From: Prevotella sp.
Lineage (GTDB): Bacteria > Bacteroidota > Bacteroidia > Bacteroidales > Bacteroidaceae
DNA: 64,000 nucleotides
Assembly: GCA_017458005.1 (NCBI GenBank)
Contig: JAFTGH010000011.1
Span: 98,284 to 162,283, forward strand
Reading direction: 5' to 3'
Shown here: positions 55,592 to 63,904 of the stretch, piece by piece
Numbering within the stretch: the stretch's first letter is position 1
Layout of the letters: each line of letters begins with the position of its first letter
Program-made: the position numbers and the translations under genes
Notes under the pieces: model-generated
The model's input: the letters and a program-made list of their open reading frames with translations, nothing else
The model's database searches: none
What the model was told of the DNA's origin: nothing

Positions 55592-57088
55592 ATGAAACAA
55601 TATATCATCGCAATAGACCAGAGCACGTCATCCACCAAGGCATTGTTGTTTGACGAGCAGTGCCACATGCTGGGGCGCACCAATGTCGACCACCATCAGT
55701 ACTATCCGAAGACGGGATGGGTGGAGCATGACGCAGAGGAGATCTATCAGAATATGGTGGAGGCTATCCGAAAGTTGATGGAAGAGGCAAGAGGTAAGAT
55801 GGAAGAGGGGGCATTCTCCCTCGCCATTACCAACCAGCGTGAGACGGCGGTGGTCTGGAAAAAACTGACAGGTAAGCCTATCGCTAATGCCGTAGTATGG
55901 CAGGACACCCGTGGCGCACAACTGTGTCGTGAGTTGAGGGAACTGGGCTACACCCGACAGGTGTCGGCAAAGAGCGGTCTGCTCATCGACCCTAATTTCT
56001 CAGCCTCAGGGGTGAAGTGGCTGTTGGACAACATCGAGGGGGCAAGGGATGCCGCCACCCGTGGGGAGTTATTGATGGGTACCATCGAGACATGGCTCAT
56101 CTGGAAACTCACAGGGGGCAAGACTTTTGCCACTGATCATACCAATGCGTCCCGTACCATGCTGTTTAATATCCATACGATGGACTGGGACGACGACCTG
56201 CTGAAACTCTTTGGTATTCCCCGTAATATGATGGCGGAGATTCTTCCCTGTGATGCTGTCTATGGAGAGACGACGGTGGAGGGCATCTTCCCGCAGCCTA
56301 TCCCAATCGCAGGAGTACTGGGCGACAGTCATGGTGCCCTCGTCGGACAGATGTGTTTCACCAAGGGTTCTGGTAAGGTGACCTATGGCACGGGCTCCAG
56401 TGTGATGGTGAATATCGGTGAGGAACCGCAAGACGCACCAGAGGGACTGGTGACCAGTGTGGGCTTCTCCGCCTTCGGAAAGGTATATTACGGTTTCGAG
56501 GGGAATATCTACAGTACGGGTGCCACGTTGAAATGGATTGCCGACCAGTTGCAACTGGTGGGACATCCGTCGGAGATGGAGGCGCTTGCCACCAGTGTCG
56601 AGGACAATGGGGGAGTGTATATCGTCCCTGCTTTCTCAGGATTGGGTGCCCCATGGTGGCAGAGTGATGTGAAGGGAGCCGTCTTCGGACTCACCTTCGC
56701 CACGACGAAGGCTCATTTCCTGCGTGCCGCCTTAGAGAGTATCGCCTATCAGATCAAGGACTTGGTTGATGTGATGGCACGTGCCACAGGTGGTAGACTC
56801 AATGAGATATGTGCGGATGGAGGACCTACGAAGAACAAGTTCCTCATGCAGTTCCAGGCTGACATGCTCGATACTCCCGTCGTCTGCACGGAGGTCGACG
56901 ACGCCTCGGCTCTCGGTGCTGTCATCATGAACGGCTTTGCCCGTGGACTATGGAAGTCGTTCGATGAGGTCATCGGACTGCGTAAGGTTACTGATACCTA
57001 CCAGCCTAACGCTCAACGCTCAACGCTCAACGCTCAACTTTATGAGGGTTGGCGTCATGCCGTCAAACAACTGATTACTAAAAACTAA
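55592..57088 (+). CDS. FGGY carbohydrate kinase (glycerol-kinase-like)
   Basis: The 498-residue product begins MKQYIIAIDQSTSSTKALLF (phosphate-binding loop) and has SLAITNQRETAVVWKKLTGKP, AVVWQDTRG, TNASRTMLFNIHTMDWDD, GVLGDSHGALVGQ, VTYGTGSSVMVN and FSGLGAPWW, a close match to glycerol kinase. It may phosphorylate glycerol or a ketose such as a tetrulose or D-apulose. Near the C-terminus four copies of AACGCTC (57008-57035) encode NAQRSTLNAQL, so gain or loss of one 7-bp unit would shift the frame of the final helix. Confidence 0.88.
   Translation: MKQYIIAIDQSTSSTKALLFDEQCHMLGRTNVDHHQYYPKTGWVEHDAEEIYQNMVEAIRKLMEEARGKMEEGAFSLAITNQRETAVVWKKLTGKPIANAVVWQDTRGAQLCRELRELGYTRQVSAKSGLLIDPNFSASGVKWLLDNIEGARDAATRGELLMGTIETWLIWKLTGGKTFATDHTNASRTMLFNIHTMDWDDDLLKLFGIPRNMMAEILPCDAVYGETTVEGIFPQPIPIAGVLGDSHGALVGQMCFTKGSGKVTYGTGSSVMVNIGEEPQDAPEGLVTSVGFSAFGKVYYGFEGNIYSTGATLKWIADQLQLVGHPSEMEALATSVEDNGGVYIVPAFSGLGAPWWQSDVKGAVFGLTFATTKAHFLRAALESIAYQIKDLVDVMARATGGRLNEICADGGPTKNKFLMQFQADMLDTPVVCTEVDDASALGAVIMNGFARGLWKSFDEVIGLRKVTDTYQPNAQRSTLNAQLYEGWRHAVKQLITKN
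57008..57035. repeat. 7-bp tandem repeat (AACGCTC x4) inside the FGGY kinase gene
   Basis: Four perfect units, followed by AAC and TTT. Each unit lost or gained changes the reading frame for the last 15 or so codons. It is the only non-triplet repeat found inside a coding region of the cluster. Confidence 0.85.
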
Positions 57089-57092
57089 AGAT

Positions 57093-57749
57093 ATGATTCA
57101 CGTAGTATGTGTACACACCGCCATGGCTCTGGTGGAGCCACTGACGAAGATTTTCCAGGAGTATCTTCCTGAAGTGAACTTAAACCACATTGCCGACTCG
57201 TCGCTGATCAAGGAGGTCATCGCCAATAACGCAGTGACACCAGCCGTTCGTCGCCGACTCCTGTCGTATTATAACGGTGCTGCGGATGCAGGTGCCGATG
57301 TGGTGTTCAATACCTGTTCCAGTGTGGGCGATATCGCCGACTATGGCAACCTGTATGCCCGTATTCCTATTTTCCGCATCGATCAGCCGATGGCTGCCGA
57401 GGCGGTGGCGAACTACGACCGCATCGGTGTCATCTCCACACTGCCCACAACACTGGATCCCACCTGTCGCCTGTTGCGTAATGAGGCTGTGAAGGCTGGT
57501 CGTGAGGTGACACTGGTGGAGGGACTTGCCGATGGTGCTTTTGCCGCAGGACAGAGTGGCGACGGTGAGACTCACGATCGCCTGATCGCTGAGGCTGCAC
57601 AGCGCATCGCCTCCGAGGTGGATATGTTTGTGCTTGCGCAAGGCTCGATGGCTCGTATGGAGCAGCGTCTGAGCGAACTGACAGGGAAACCCGTGCTCTC
57701 CAGTCCTGTGCTGGGTGTGAAAGGGCTTCGGAAGTTCTTGGGCTTGTGA
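57093..57749 (+). CDS. Asp/Glu racemase-fold enzyme with one catalytic cysteine
   Basis: The 218-residue protein has the racemase-superfamily pattern: C75 in VVFNTCSSVGD, and LAQGSMARME near 181-190 where racemases carry the second cysteine. Here that position is taken by Gln/Gly. Loss of one of two cysteines occurs in arylmalonate decarboxylase and in some hydantoin-racemase relatives, so the activity may be decarboxylation, isomerisation or none. It follows the FGGY kinase after 4 bp and is separated from the MFS gene by the ATGGGCTTA-type repeat. Confidence 0.78.
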   Translation: MIHVVCVHTAMALVEPLTKIFQEYLPEVNLNHIADSSLIKEVIANNAVTPAVRRRLLSYYNGAADAGADVVFNTCSSVGDIADYGNLYARIPIFRIDQPMAAEAVANYDRIGVISTLPTTLDPTCRLLRNEAVKAGREVTLVEGLADGAFAAGQSGDGETHDRLIAEAAQRIASEVDMFVLAQGSMARMEQRLSELTGKPVLSSPVLGVKGLRKFLGL

Positions 57750-57751
57750 TG

Positions 57752-57778
57752 ATGGGTTTAATGGGCTGAATAGGCTTT
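57752..57778. repeat. 9-bp repeat (ATGGGCTTA family) before the MFS start codon
   Basis: ATGGGTTTA, ATGGGCTGA and ATAGGCTTT run directly up to the ATG at 57779, and the first unit begins 2 bp after the stop of the racemase-like gene. Same family as 4245-4280. Confidence 0.75.
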
Positions 57779-58990
57779 ATGAAGAGAAAGAATATCATTC
57801 TTGTTCTGCTCGTCATCCTGGGCATGGTGACTTTCCTCGACCGCATCAATATCAGTGTGGCGGGGTCGAGCATCATGCACGACCTCAACTTGTCGCCTGC
57901 TGAGTGGGGATGGGTACAGAGTGCCTTCATCCTGTCGTATGGACTGATGCAGATTCCCATGGGTGCTTTGGGTGACCGTTTCGGACACCGTAAGATTCTT
58001 GCCGCCATTGTGCTGTGGTGGTCTGCCTTTACCGCCTTTACAGGTATGGCGGGTGGCTTGATGTCCCTGCTCCTTATCCGTTTCATGTTCGGTATCGGTG
58101 AGGCAGGTTCCTCGCCCTGTAGCACGGGAGTCATCAGCCGATGGTTTGAGAAAGGTGAGGTTGGTAAGGCACAAGGGTATGTCTGGGCGGCAAGTCGTAT
58201 GGGCGGTGCCTTGACCCCATTTGTCGTCATCCCCGTGATGATGACGGTTGGATGGCGTGCCGCTTTCTATCTATTGGGTGCCTTGGGTATTGTCTGGGCG
58301 GTCGTGTGGTGGCTTTATTATAGGGATCTTAGGGAAACTAGTGTTCCTAGAAATACTAGTGTTCCTAGTTCTCCTAGTTCGCTCCCATGGTCATCCATCC
58401 TGCGCAACCGCCAGTTCTGGTTGATCTGTGGCATGTATTTCTTCTACGCTTTCGGCTCATGGTTCTTCTTCTCGTGGTTCCCCACCTTTATGGAGTTAGG
58501 GCGTGGCTTCGACAAGACGGAGTTGACCTATGCTGTTGCCGTGCCGTTTATCATGAGTATGATTGGTAATATCGCCGGCGGACATCTGACCGACCGCCTG
58601 ACACAACGCTATGGTATCAAGGTGGGTCGTAAGGCATTGGGCTCCACGTCCCTTGCCGTCTCGGCGCTGTGTATGTTCCTTGCCGCCTTTATCCCAGGCA
58701 AGATGGCGGTCTTCGTGTTCCTGTCGTTATGCTTTGGCATCTTCGACCTGATGCTGCCGTCGGCATGGGCGTTATGTATCGACCTCGGCAAACATTATGC
58801 GGGAACTGTGAGTGGTGCGATGAATACGGCGGGTAACATCGGTGGCTTCTGTTGTGGCATCCTCTTCGGACAACTCGTCCAGCAGTCGGGAAACTACAAC
58901 CTGCCATTGTATATGATTGCCGTGATGCTGATCATCAGTGCGGTGCTCTTCGCTTTCATCAATCCGGAGAAGCCGATTATCAAGGAATAA
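57779..58990 (+). CDS. MFS transporter (anion:cation symporter, hexuronate/sugar-acid type)
   Basis: This 403-residue protein has about 12 membrane helices. The N-terminal half shows DRINISVAG near 21-29, MGALGDRFGHRKI near 61-73, and FGIGEAGSSPCSTGVISRWF, a pattern of the ACS family that carries glucarate, galacturonate and similar acids. In the central loop an insertion (ETSVPRNTSVPSSPSS) is encoded by five CTAG-type 9-bp units at 58338-58382. It ends at a perfect 16-bp stem terminator. Confidence 0.88.
   Translation: MKRKNIILVLLVILGMVTFLDRINISVAGSSIMHDLNLSPAEWGWVQSAFILSYGLMQIPMGALGDRFGHRKILAAIVLWWSAFTAFTGMAGGLMSLLLIRFMFGIGEAGSSPCSTGVISRWFEKGEVGKAQGYVWAASRMGGALTPFVVIPVMMTVGWRAAFYLLGALGIVWAVVWWLYYRDLRETSVPRNTSVPSSPSSLPWSSILRNRQFWLICGMYFFYAFGSWFFFSWFPTFMELGRGFDKTELTYAVAVPFIMSMIGNIAGGHLTDRLTQRYGIKVGRKALGSTSLAVSALCMFLAAFIPGKMAVFVFLSLCFGIFDLMLPSAWALCIDLGKHYAGTVSGAMNTAGNIGGFCCGILFGQLVQQSGNYNLPLYMIAVMLIISAVLFAFINPEKPIIKE
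58338..58382. repeat. 9-bp CTAG-type repeat inside the MFS gene
   Basis: Five units: CTAGTGTTC, CTAGAAATA, CTAGTGTTC, CTAGTTCTC, CTAGTTCGC. The frame is kept, and the insertion falls in the cytoplasmic loop between the two halves of the transporter. Confidence 0.85.
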
Positions 58991-59025
58991 ATTAAGAGGT
59001 TAGGCGATTGCCTAACCTCTTAATT
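58990..59025. terminator. Bidirectional terminator between MFS and the second DUF1537 kinase
   Basis: A perfect 16-bp stem (58990-59005 and 59010-59025, arms AATTAAGAGGTTAGGC and its complement) with a GATT loop. It serves two convergent genes and includes the stop and last codons (LRG) of the kinase. Confidence 0.85.
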
Positions 59026-60214
59026 TCAAGTATACCTCTTTTAAAGATTCCTCATTCCCCACATTCCCGGGGAAGATGATGTAGGGGAAGTCCTTTGCCA
59101 TGACGCAGGGTACGTTCGTCACCACCTGCCCTAAGACGCGTGCCGACTTGATATCCAGTCCGTGGGTCAGGATGTCGTGGGAGGTGATGCCTCCCTTAGC
59201 GACAAGGTAAGATGGGGTGAACGACAACTGGCGTACAATATCCACGAGGAAATCGCTGACCTGTTGACCGAGGTGCTGCCGTTTGTCGGCATCATCCAGT
59301 CGGATCTCCTGTCGGGAAGTATAGACGACAGGTGTCAGAAGGTTATCGACCACCTGTCGGATAGTCTGTTGTGTCTCTTGCATCAGTGCCGTCGGGTCGT
59401 TGAGGATGCGCTGCACATCGAGTTCAATGCCACAGGTGCCCTCCGTGGCAAGCAGATGCTCCAACTGCTGGGTCGTCTTCTTGACATGGGAACCAACGAT
59501 GAAGCAACCCACCCCTTCGCTTCTCAGTATCGAGCGGTCGAGTAGGGGAATGTCGTCGATGTCCGCAATGACCTTTGGCAGTGAGGACGACGAGCGGATG
59601 ACGATTGCCTCCGAGTTCTCTGTGAACTCCGACCACCATTTCCGCAACTCCTCATAACTCTGTGCGTCGACAATCTCATAGTCGTCAGGGTTGGCGCCCT
59701 TCTCCTGGATATAGTCTCTCAGGACGGAGGTGTGATAGGCAAAGACATTATCACGGGCAAACTCCGTCTCACTGACAGGAATCAATCGCTCTCCGTCCCT
59801 CATATAGTGCACTCCGTCGATGGTGACACGTCCTGCCTCAATGAAAGCAGGACAGAAAGGAGTCTTTGCTGTCACGGCGACACCGTGACATACCAGACAT
59901 TCGCGGATGACATCCGTCTCCAGAGGGAAGTGCCCGCGCAGACAACTGTCGCTGCGGCTGATAACGATGAGGCGGTAACCATAGTCATTATTCACCTTGA
60001 TGACCATCTCCATCGCCTCCCGTGTCACCCTTGCCGCCTCCTCTCGTGTCATGGCACGGGTGTTGGTGAGGATATAGAAGAAGGGCACATCATCGTCGAA
60101 GGCGTGTCTGACACTCTCCTCATCCCATTGGGTGATGAGCAGACAGCCATGGACGGTCTGTATTCCAGTCGGGTCGTCGTCGAGGACGACAAGGCGTGTC
60201 GTCGTGGGATTCAT
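59012..60214 (-). CDS. Four-carbon acid sugar kinase family protein (DUF1537), copy 2
   Basis: The 400-residue protein begins MNPTTTRLVVLDDDPTGIQTV and has SRSDSCLRGHFPLETD, and LVAKGGITSHDILTHGLDIKSARVLGQV for the nucleotide-binding part, a longer and more canonical member than copy 1. DUF1537 kinases phosphorylate C4 and branched sugar acids, including an intermediate in D-apiose breakdown. It lies 4 bp after the transketolase C-terminal subunit gene, so it acts with the split transketolase. The start codon is part of an ATGGGCTTA repeat. Confidence 0.88.
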   Translation of the reverse strand: MNPTTTRLVVLDDDPTGIQTVHGCLLITQWDEESVRHAFDDDVPFFYILTNTRAMTREEAARVTREAMEMVIKVNNDYGYRLIVISRSDSCLRGHFPLETDVIRECLVCHGVAVTAKTPFCPAFIEAGRVTIDGVHYMRDGERLIPVSETEFARDNVFAYHTSVLRDYIQEKGANPDDYEIVDAQSYEELRKWWSEFTENSEAIVIRSSSSLPKVIADIDDIPLLDRSILRSEGVGCFIVGSHVKKTTQQLEHLLATEGTCGIELDVQRILNDPTALMQETQQTIRQVVDNLLTPVVYTSRQEIRLDDADKRQHLGQQVSDFLVDIVRQLSFTPSYLVAKGGITSHDILTHGLDIKSARVLGQVVTNVPCVMAKDFPYIIFPGNVGNEESLKEVYLKLRG

Positions 60215-60230
60215 GGGCTTAATGGGCGAT
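60213..60230. repeat. 9-bp repeat (ATGGGCTTA family) at the transketolase-kinase junction
   Basis: Two units, ATGGGCTTA and ATGGGCGAT. Read on the minus strand they supply the last residues and stop of the transketolase subunit and lie against the kinase start codon. Confidence 0.6.
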
Positions 60231-61145
60231 GAATGACAGCACTGCTTTCACGATGCCCTCGGCATCCAGTCCGTAGTGGTGGAAGATCTCCGCATTCGTG
60301 CCGTGGACGGCGTTCTCATCGGGAATACCGAGGATGCGAACGGGTACGGGATGCTCTGCTATCGTCTCGCAGACCATGGCACCGAGTCCACCGAACTGGC
60401 TGTGCTCCTCGACAGTGACGAAGCGTCCCGTCTCCTTTGCAGCCTTGAGGATAGCCTCTGTGTCGAAGGGTTTGATCCATGAGCAGTCGAGCACACGTGC
60501 AGAGATGCCTTTCTCCTTCAGTTGGAGTCCAGCCTGCCAAGCGTGATACACCGTCTCACCTGCTGCCACGATGGTGATGTCGTTGCCGTCCAGAACGGTG
60601 ATAGCCTTGCCGGGAGTCACCTCGAAGTTATCGTCCGCATAGACATCAGGTACGGCGGCACGTCCCACACGGACATAGCAGGGCTTGTCGTAGTCGACGA
60701 GCAGTTTCACCAGTTTCTTGGTGAAACGCCAGTCAGAGGGCAGACAAACCGTCATGCCAGGGAAGGTGCGCAGCACGGCGATGTCGTGCAGCGAGTGGTG
60801 AGTGGCACCCAGGGCGCCATAGGCGACACCGCCTGATACACCCAGAATGGTGACAGGATTCTCGCTATAGGCGAGGTCGACCTTCACCTGTTCCAGGGAG
60901 CGTGCCACATAGAAGCAGGCGGGACCGCAGCAAAATACTTTCTTACCAGAGTGGGCGAGACCGGCGGAGATGCCTACCGCATCCTGCTCAGCGATGCCGC
61001 ACTCCACAAACTGCTCGGGCAATGCCGTGGCATAGTCGCCCAGAGTTACCGAGCCACGGGCATCGGTGGTCACGGCGATAATATCTTTGTCCTCACGTGC
61101 CAGTTCCAGCAACGTGTCAGTAAACTGTTTTCTACATGCAATCAT
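60219..61145 (-). CDS. Transketolase, C-terminal subunit
   Basis: The 308-residue protein begins MIACRKQFTDTLLELAREDKDIIAVTTDARGS, has FVECGIAEQDAVGISAGLA (TPP-pyrimidine binding with the conserved glutamate), ALGATHHSLHDIAVLRTFPGM, and a C-terminal domain with VTVEEHSQFGGLG. It pairs with the N-terminal subunit encoded upstream (6-bp gap). Split transketolases are used in some bacterial pathways for uncommon sugars, including D-apulose-4-phosphate transketolase. It moves a two-carbon unit using thiamine diphosphate. Confidence 0.92.
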   Translation of the reverse strand: MIACRKQFTDTLLELAREDKDIIAVTTDARGSVTLGDYATALPEQFVECGIAEQDAVGISAGLAHSGKKVFCCGPACFYVARSLEQVKVDLAYSENPVTILGVSGGVAYGALGATHHSLHDIAVLRTFPGMTVCLPSDWRFTKKLVKLLVDYDKPCYVRVGRAAVPDVYADDNFEVTPGKAITVLDGNDITIVAAGETVYHAWQAGLQLKEKGISARVLDCSWIKPFDTEAILKAAKETGRFVTVEEHSQFGGLGAMVCETIAEHPVPVRILGIPDENAVHGTNAEIFHHYGLDAEGIVKAVLSFIAH

Positions 61146-61151
61146 AAGACT

Positions 61152-62030
61152 TCAATCCTTCAATTTTTCAATTCTTTCTTCAATCTCCTTGACGGCATCG
61201 ATGCACTGTTGCTCGTTGAGCACGCCGTGGTGCCATTTGGCGATGCCTTCCATGAAACTCACGCCCTTGCCTTTTGTGGTGTTCGAGATGAGCAGATGGG
61301 GCTTGCCGTTGGTATAGTCGATGGCATCGAATGTCTTGACGATATCCTCCATCGAGTCACCGTTCATGTCGATGACATCCCATCCGAAGGCGCTCCAACG
61401 CTCACGGATTGAGTCGATAGGCATCACATCCTCCGTGTCGCCACTGATCTGCAGGTGGTTACGGTCGATGATGGCAACGAGGTTATCCAACTTATACTTC
61501 CCACCAGCCATAGCGGCTTCGTAGATAGAGCCCTCGCCTTGTTCGCCGTCGCCCATTAATACGTAGGTTCGGTAGGTGGGGGTAGGTGTGGTAGGTGTGG
61601 CAGGTGCGGTAGGGAGATAGGCGTTACGGTTCATTTTCTCTGCTATCGCCATGCCTACGCCGATGCTCAGTCCGTGCCCTAAGGCACCGCTGTTCACCTC
61701 GATACCGGGCACCTCGATGGTGGGGTGTCCGCTGAGGATGGAGCCATATTGCCCTAAGGTGTCGAGGGTCTCGGACTTCAGGAATCCTTTCGCCTCCAAG
61801 GTTACATAGAGTGCCTCTACGCAGTGTCCCTTCGACAGCACGAAGCGGTCACGGTTGGGAGCCTTGGGCTCTTGGGGATTGAGTCCCTGCATCACATGGA
61901 AATAGAGTGCCGTCATCACATTCAGGCACGACAGGTCGCCGCCGATATGTCCTGCTTTCGCACGGTAGACGACCTCCACCAGTCGCTTGCGGTTTTTCTC
62001 CGCCAGTATAGTCAGTTCTTTTGTATTCAT
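61152..62030 (-). CDS. Transketolase, N-terminal (TPP-binding) subunit
   Basis: The 292-residue protein has GHIGGDLSCLNVMTALYF near 28-45, KGHCVEALYVTLEAKGFL, and the thiamine-diphosphate motif GDGEQGEGSIYEAAMAGGKYKLDNLVAIIDRN near 165-196. A proline/threonine insertion (PTAPATPTTPTPTYR) just before that motif is encoded by 9-bp repeats (61571-61616). The last residues (EIEERIEKLKD) are low-complexity. It overlaps the pectate-lyase stop by 4 bp, tying this enzyme to an outer-membrane or periplasmic pectinase. Confidence 0.92.
   Translation of the reverse strand: MNTKELTILAEKNRKRLVEVVYRAKAGHIGGDLSCLNVMTALYFHVMQGLNPQEPKAPNRDRFVLSKGHCVEALYVTLEAKGFLKSETLDTLGQYGSILSGHPTIEVPGIEVNSGALGHGLSIGVGMAIAEKMNRNAYLPTAPATPTTPTPTYRTYVLMGDGEQGEGSIYEAAMAGGKYKLDNLVAIIDRNHLQISGDTEDVMPIDSIRERWSAFGWDVIDMNGDSMEDIVKTFDAIDYTNGKPHLLISNTTKGKGVSFMEGIAKWHHGVLNEQQCIDAVKEIEERIEKLKD
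61571..61616. repeat. 9-bp tandem repeat (GGTAGGTGT family) inside the transketolase subunit gene
   Basis: GGTAGGTGG, then one extra G, GGTAGGTGT twice, GGCAGGTGC and GGTAGGGAG. On the minus strand it encodes a Pro/Thr/Ala-rich loop next to the cofactor motif. Confidence 0.8.
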
Positions 62031-63766
62031 TGCAGTGCTTTGATTAGTGTGTCATGGTTATTGCTCATATCCGTCCAGTCCACCTTCTTGTCGGTAGGAA
62101 TGCCGTTGATATATTTCTCGATATTGGTATAGCCGTCGCCGTTGCAGTCCTTGACAGCATCGCTCGGATCGTTGGGGTTCAGACCGTTCTTCTTCTCCCA
62201 CTCGTCGGGCATGCCGTCGCCGTCGCTGTCCTTCCAAGGCTTCCATTTCTTATACTCGGGGTAGCCGCCCATCTGTCGTGGGTCGGTGATGATACCGTCC
62301 TTATAGGAGTCCTGAGGCAGACGACGGTATTTGAAGAAGCCCTGCTCGTTCTGTGACTTGGGATGCAGTCCCCACATGTCGCCATAGGGGTTGTCTTTTA
62401 CCTTCTTCTCATAGTCCTTGACATAGTAGGCGACGCCCGTCCTTACCTCCTCGCAGATGCGCTGGTCAACGATGTCACGGCAAGGGATGGTGGCACCTGC
62501 GTTGGCAAGTACCCAGTCGAAAGCCTGCTGTGCGCTCATCATCGTGATATACGGCATGGCAAATGGCTCGTTGGAGCGCATCAGCGCCTTCTCGGTCTCG
62601 TCCATCTCACCGTCTTTGTCGGCAGTCTGGATACCACCGTTCCAGTTGTCGGCGGTGATGGCGGGGTAGCCCTCCATGATATTACCGTCGGCATAGACAC
62701 GACCGAACTGCTTGAAGGGGAACAATCCCTGTGAGCGGCTCTCGCTCTTGAGGATACGATGTCCCACGGGACCGTCCTTGGAGGTCAGTGGTCCTGGCTT
62801 GTAGTAGTTGTTGATGAAGTTATACATCGACTTATACTCGCCGCCGTCGGCAGTACGGTGTACCCAGTTGTACACGACATTGTTCACGAAGTTAAAGATG
62901 CCTGCCCAGCCCACACTCGGGTTACGACCCGTGTTGTCAGCCCAGAGGTTACGCATGAAGGTGGTGTTCTCACCGCCGATGGTAGAGCCGAAGGCGTGGT
63001 TCCATGTGTCGAGTGCCTTGGCACTGATGGTATTCTGGATGGTGACATTCACCGTTGGCTTCTTCTCTTTGGGCTTGCCGTTGTTCATGTCGAACATGTG
63101 GCGATAGAACGAGATGTTCTCATCCAGTCCCCACTCGCATGAGCAGTGGTCGATCATGATGTTTCCTACAGGGTTACCACCGAAGGAGTCCTCACGGTTG
63201 GTGACCAAGGTCTCGCCACGACGGAAACGCATGTGGCGAACGATGACATCGTGGGTGTCAACCTGGAACGACTCACCTGCGATGATGACACCCTCGCCAG
63301 GAGCCGTCTGTCCAGCGATGGTGACGTATGGAGCACGCACATAGATAGGTGACTTCAAGCGGATGATACCACTGACGTTGAACACGATGATACGGGCACC
63401 GCCCTGTTCACAAGCCCAGCGGAACGAGCCGGGACCGTCGTCGTTCAGGTTGGTGACGGTCAATACCTTACCACCACGACCACCAAAGGTGTACATACCG
63501 CCGCCCTCAGCACCGGGGAATGCGGGAATCGTAGCCTGACGCAGGTCGTAAGGCATACCAGCCCAGGGCACGTAAGGTCTTCCTGCCTTAGCCTCCTCCA
63601 CCACAATAGGGAAGGCAACAGCCCATGCGGAGTCGCTATGAGCCGCCCACTGCTTCTTCTGTTCTCCAATCAGTTCTTTCGCCTCACCCGTCAGGTCAGG
63701 ATACTGTGCAAATGCCGACGTTGCTCCAACTAGCAACGTTACAGCCGAAATAAAAAGTCTTCTCAT
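62027..63766 (-). CDS. Secreted pectate lyase (PL1)
   Basis: This 579-residue protein has a signal peptide (about 1-20, ending SAFAQ). The parallel beta-helix region (about 75-420) shows GAEGGGMYTFGGRGGKVLTVTNLNDDGPGSFRWA, VTIAGQTAPGEGVIIAG, IVRHMRFRRGETL and MIDHCSCEWGLDENIS. A calcium-loop segment (DSDGDGMPDEWEKKNGLNPNDPSDAVKDCNGDGYTNIEKYING, about 505-550) follows. It cuts de-esterified polygalacturonate by beta-elimination. Unlike the CE8-PL1 fusion it lacks the esterase domain. It is the first gene of an operon with the split transketolase and the DUF1537 kinase. Confidence 0.92.
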   Translation of the reverse strand: MRRLFISAVTLLVGATSAFAQYPDLTGEAKELIGEQKKQWAAHSDSAWAVAFPIVVEEAKAGRPYVPWAGMPYDLRQATIPAFPGAEGGGMYTFGGRGGKVLTVTNLNDDGPGSFRWACEQGGARIIVFNVSGIIRLKSPIYVRAPYVTIAGQTAPGEGVIIAGESFQVDTHDVIVRHMRFRRGETLVTNREDSFGGNPVGNIMIDHCSCEWGLDENISFYRHMFDMNNGKPKEKKPTVNVTIQNTISAKALDTWNHAFGSTIGGENTTFMRNLWADNTGRNPSVGWAGIFNFVNNVVYNWVHRTADGGEYKSMYNFINNYYKPGPLTSKDGPVGHRILKSESRSQGLFPFKQFGRVYADGNIMEGYPAITADNWNGGIQTADKDGEMDETEKALMRSNEPFAMPYITMMSAQQAFDWVLANAGATIPCRDIVDQRICEEVRTGVAYYVKDYEKKVKDNPYGDMWGLHPKSQNEQGFFKYRRLPQDSYKDGIITDPRQMGGYPEYKKWKPWKDSDGDGMPDEWEKKNGLNPNDPSDAVKDCNGDGYTNIEKYINGIPTDKKVDWTDMSNNHDTLIKALQ

Positions 63767-63802
63767 ATTAGTTTTTAAACGCGTTTATTTTAATAATAAG
63801 AC

Positions 63803-63810
63803 TATGTTTG
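63803..63810 (+). promoter_or_regulatory. Possible -7 element before the right-edge gene
   Basis: TATGTTTG at 63803-63810 faces right. It would give a leader of about 90 nt before the ATG at 63905. A single TTCCCA-N3-TGGG-like palindrome (63851-63861) lies in this leader. The region has no clear promoter for the pectate lyase on the other strand. Confidence 0.35.
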
Positions 63811-63904
63811 CGCGTGAATGTACTCACTAATTATTAGCAGTGTCAAAATTCCCACGCTGGGTGTCTTATTTTAAATAAGGTTGACACCAAAAGTTTGAAA
63901 AAGT

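Noticed and set aside
63851-63861. Single CCCACGCTGGG palindrome as a member of array B
   Set aside because: Only one unit is present, with no neighbour at 22 bp; chance is a sufficient explanation.
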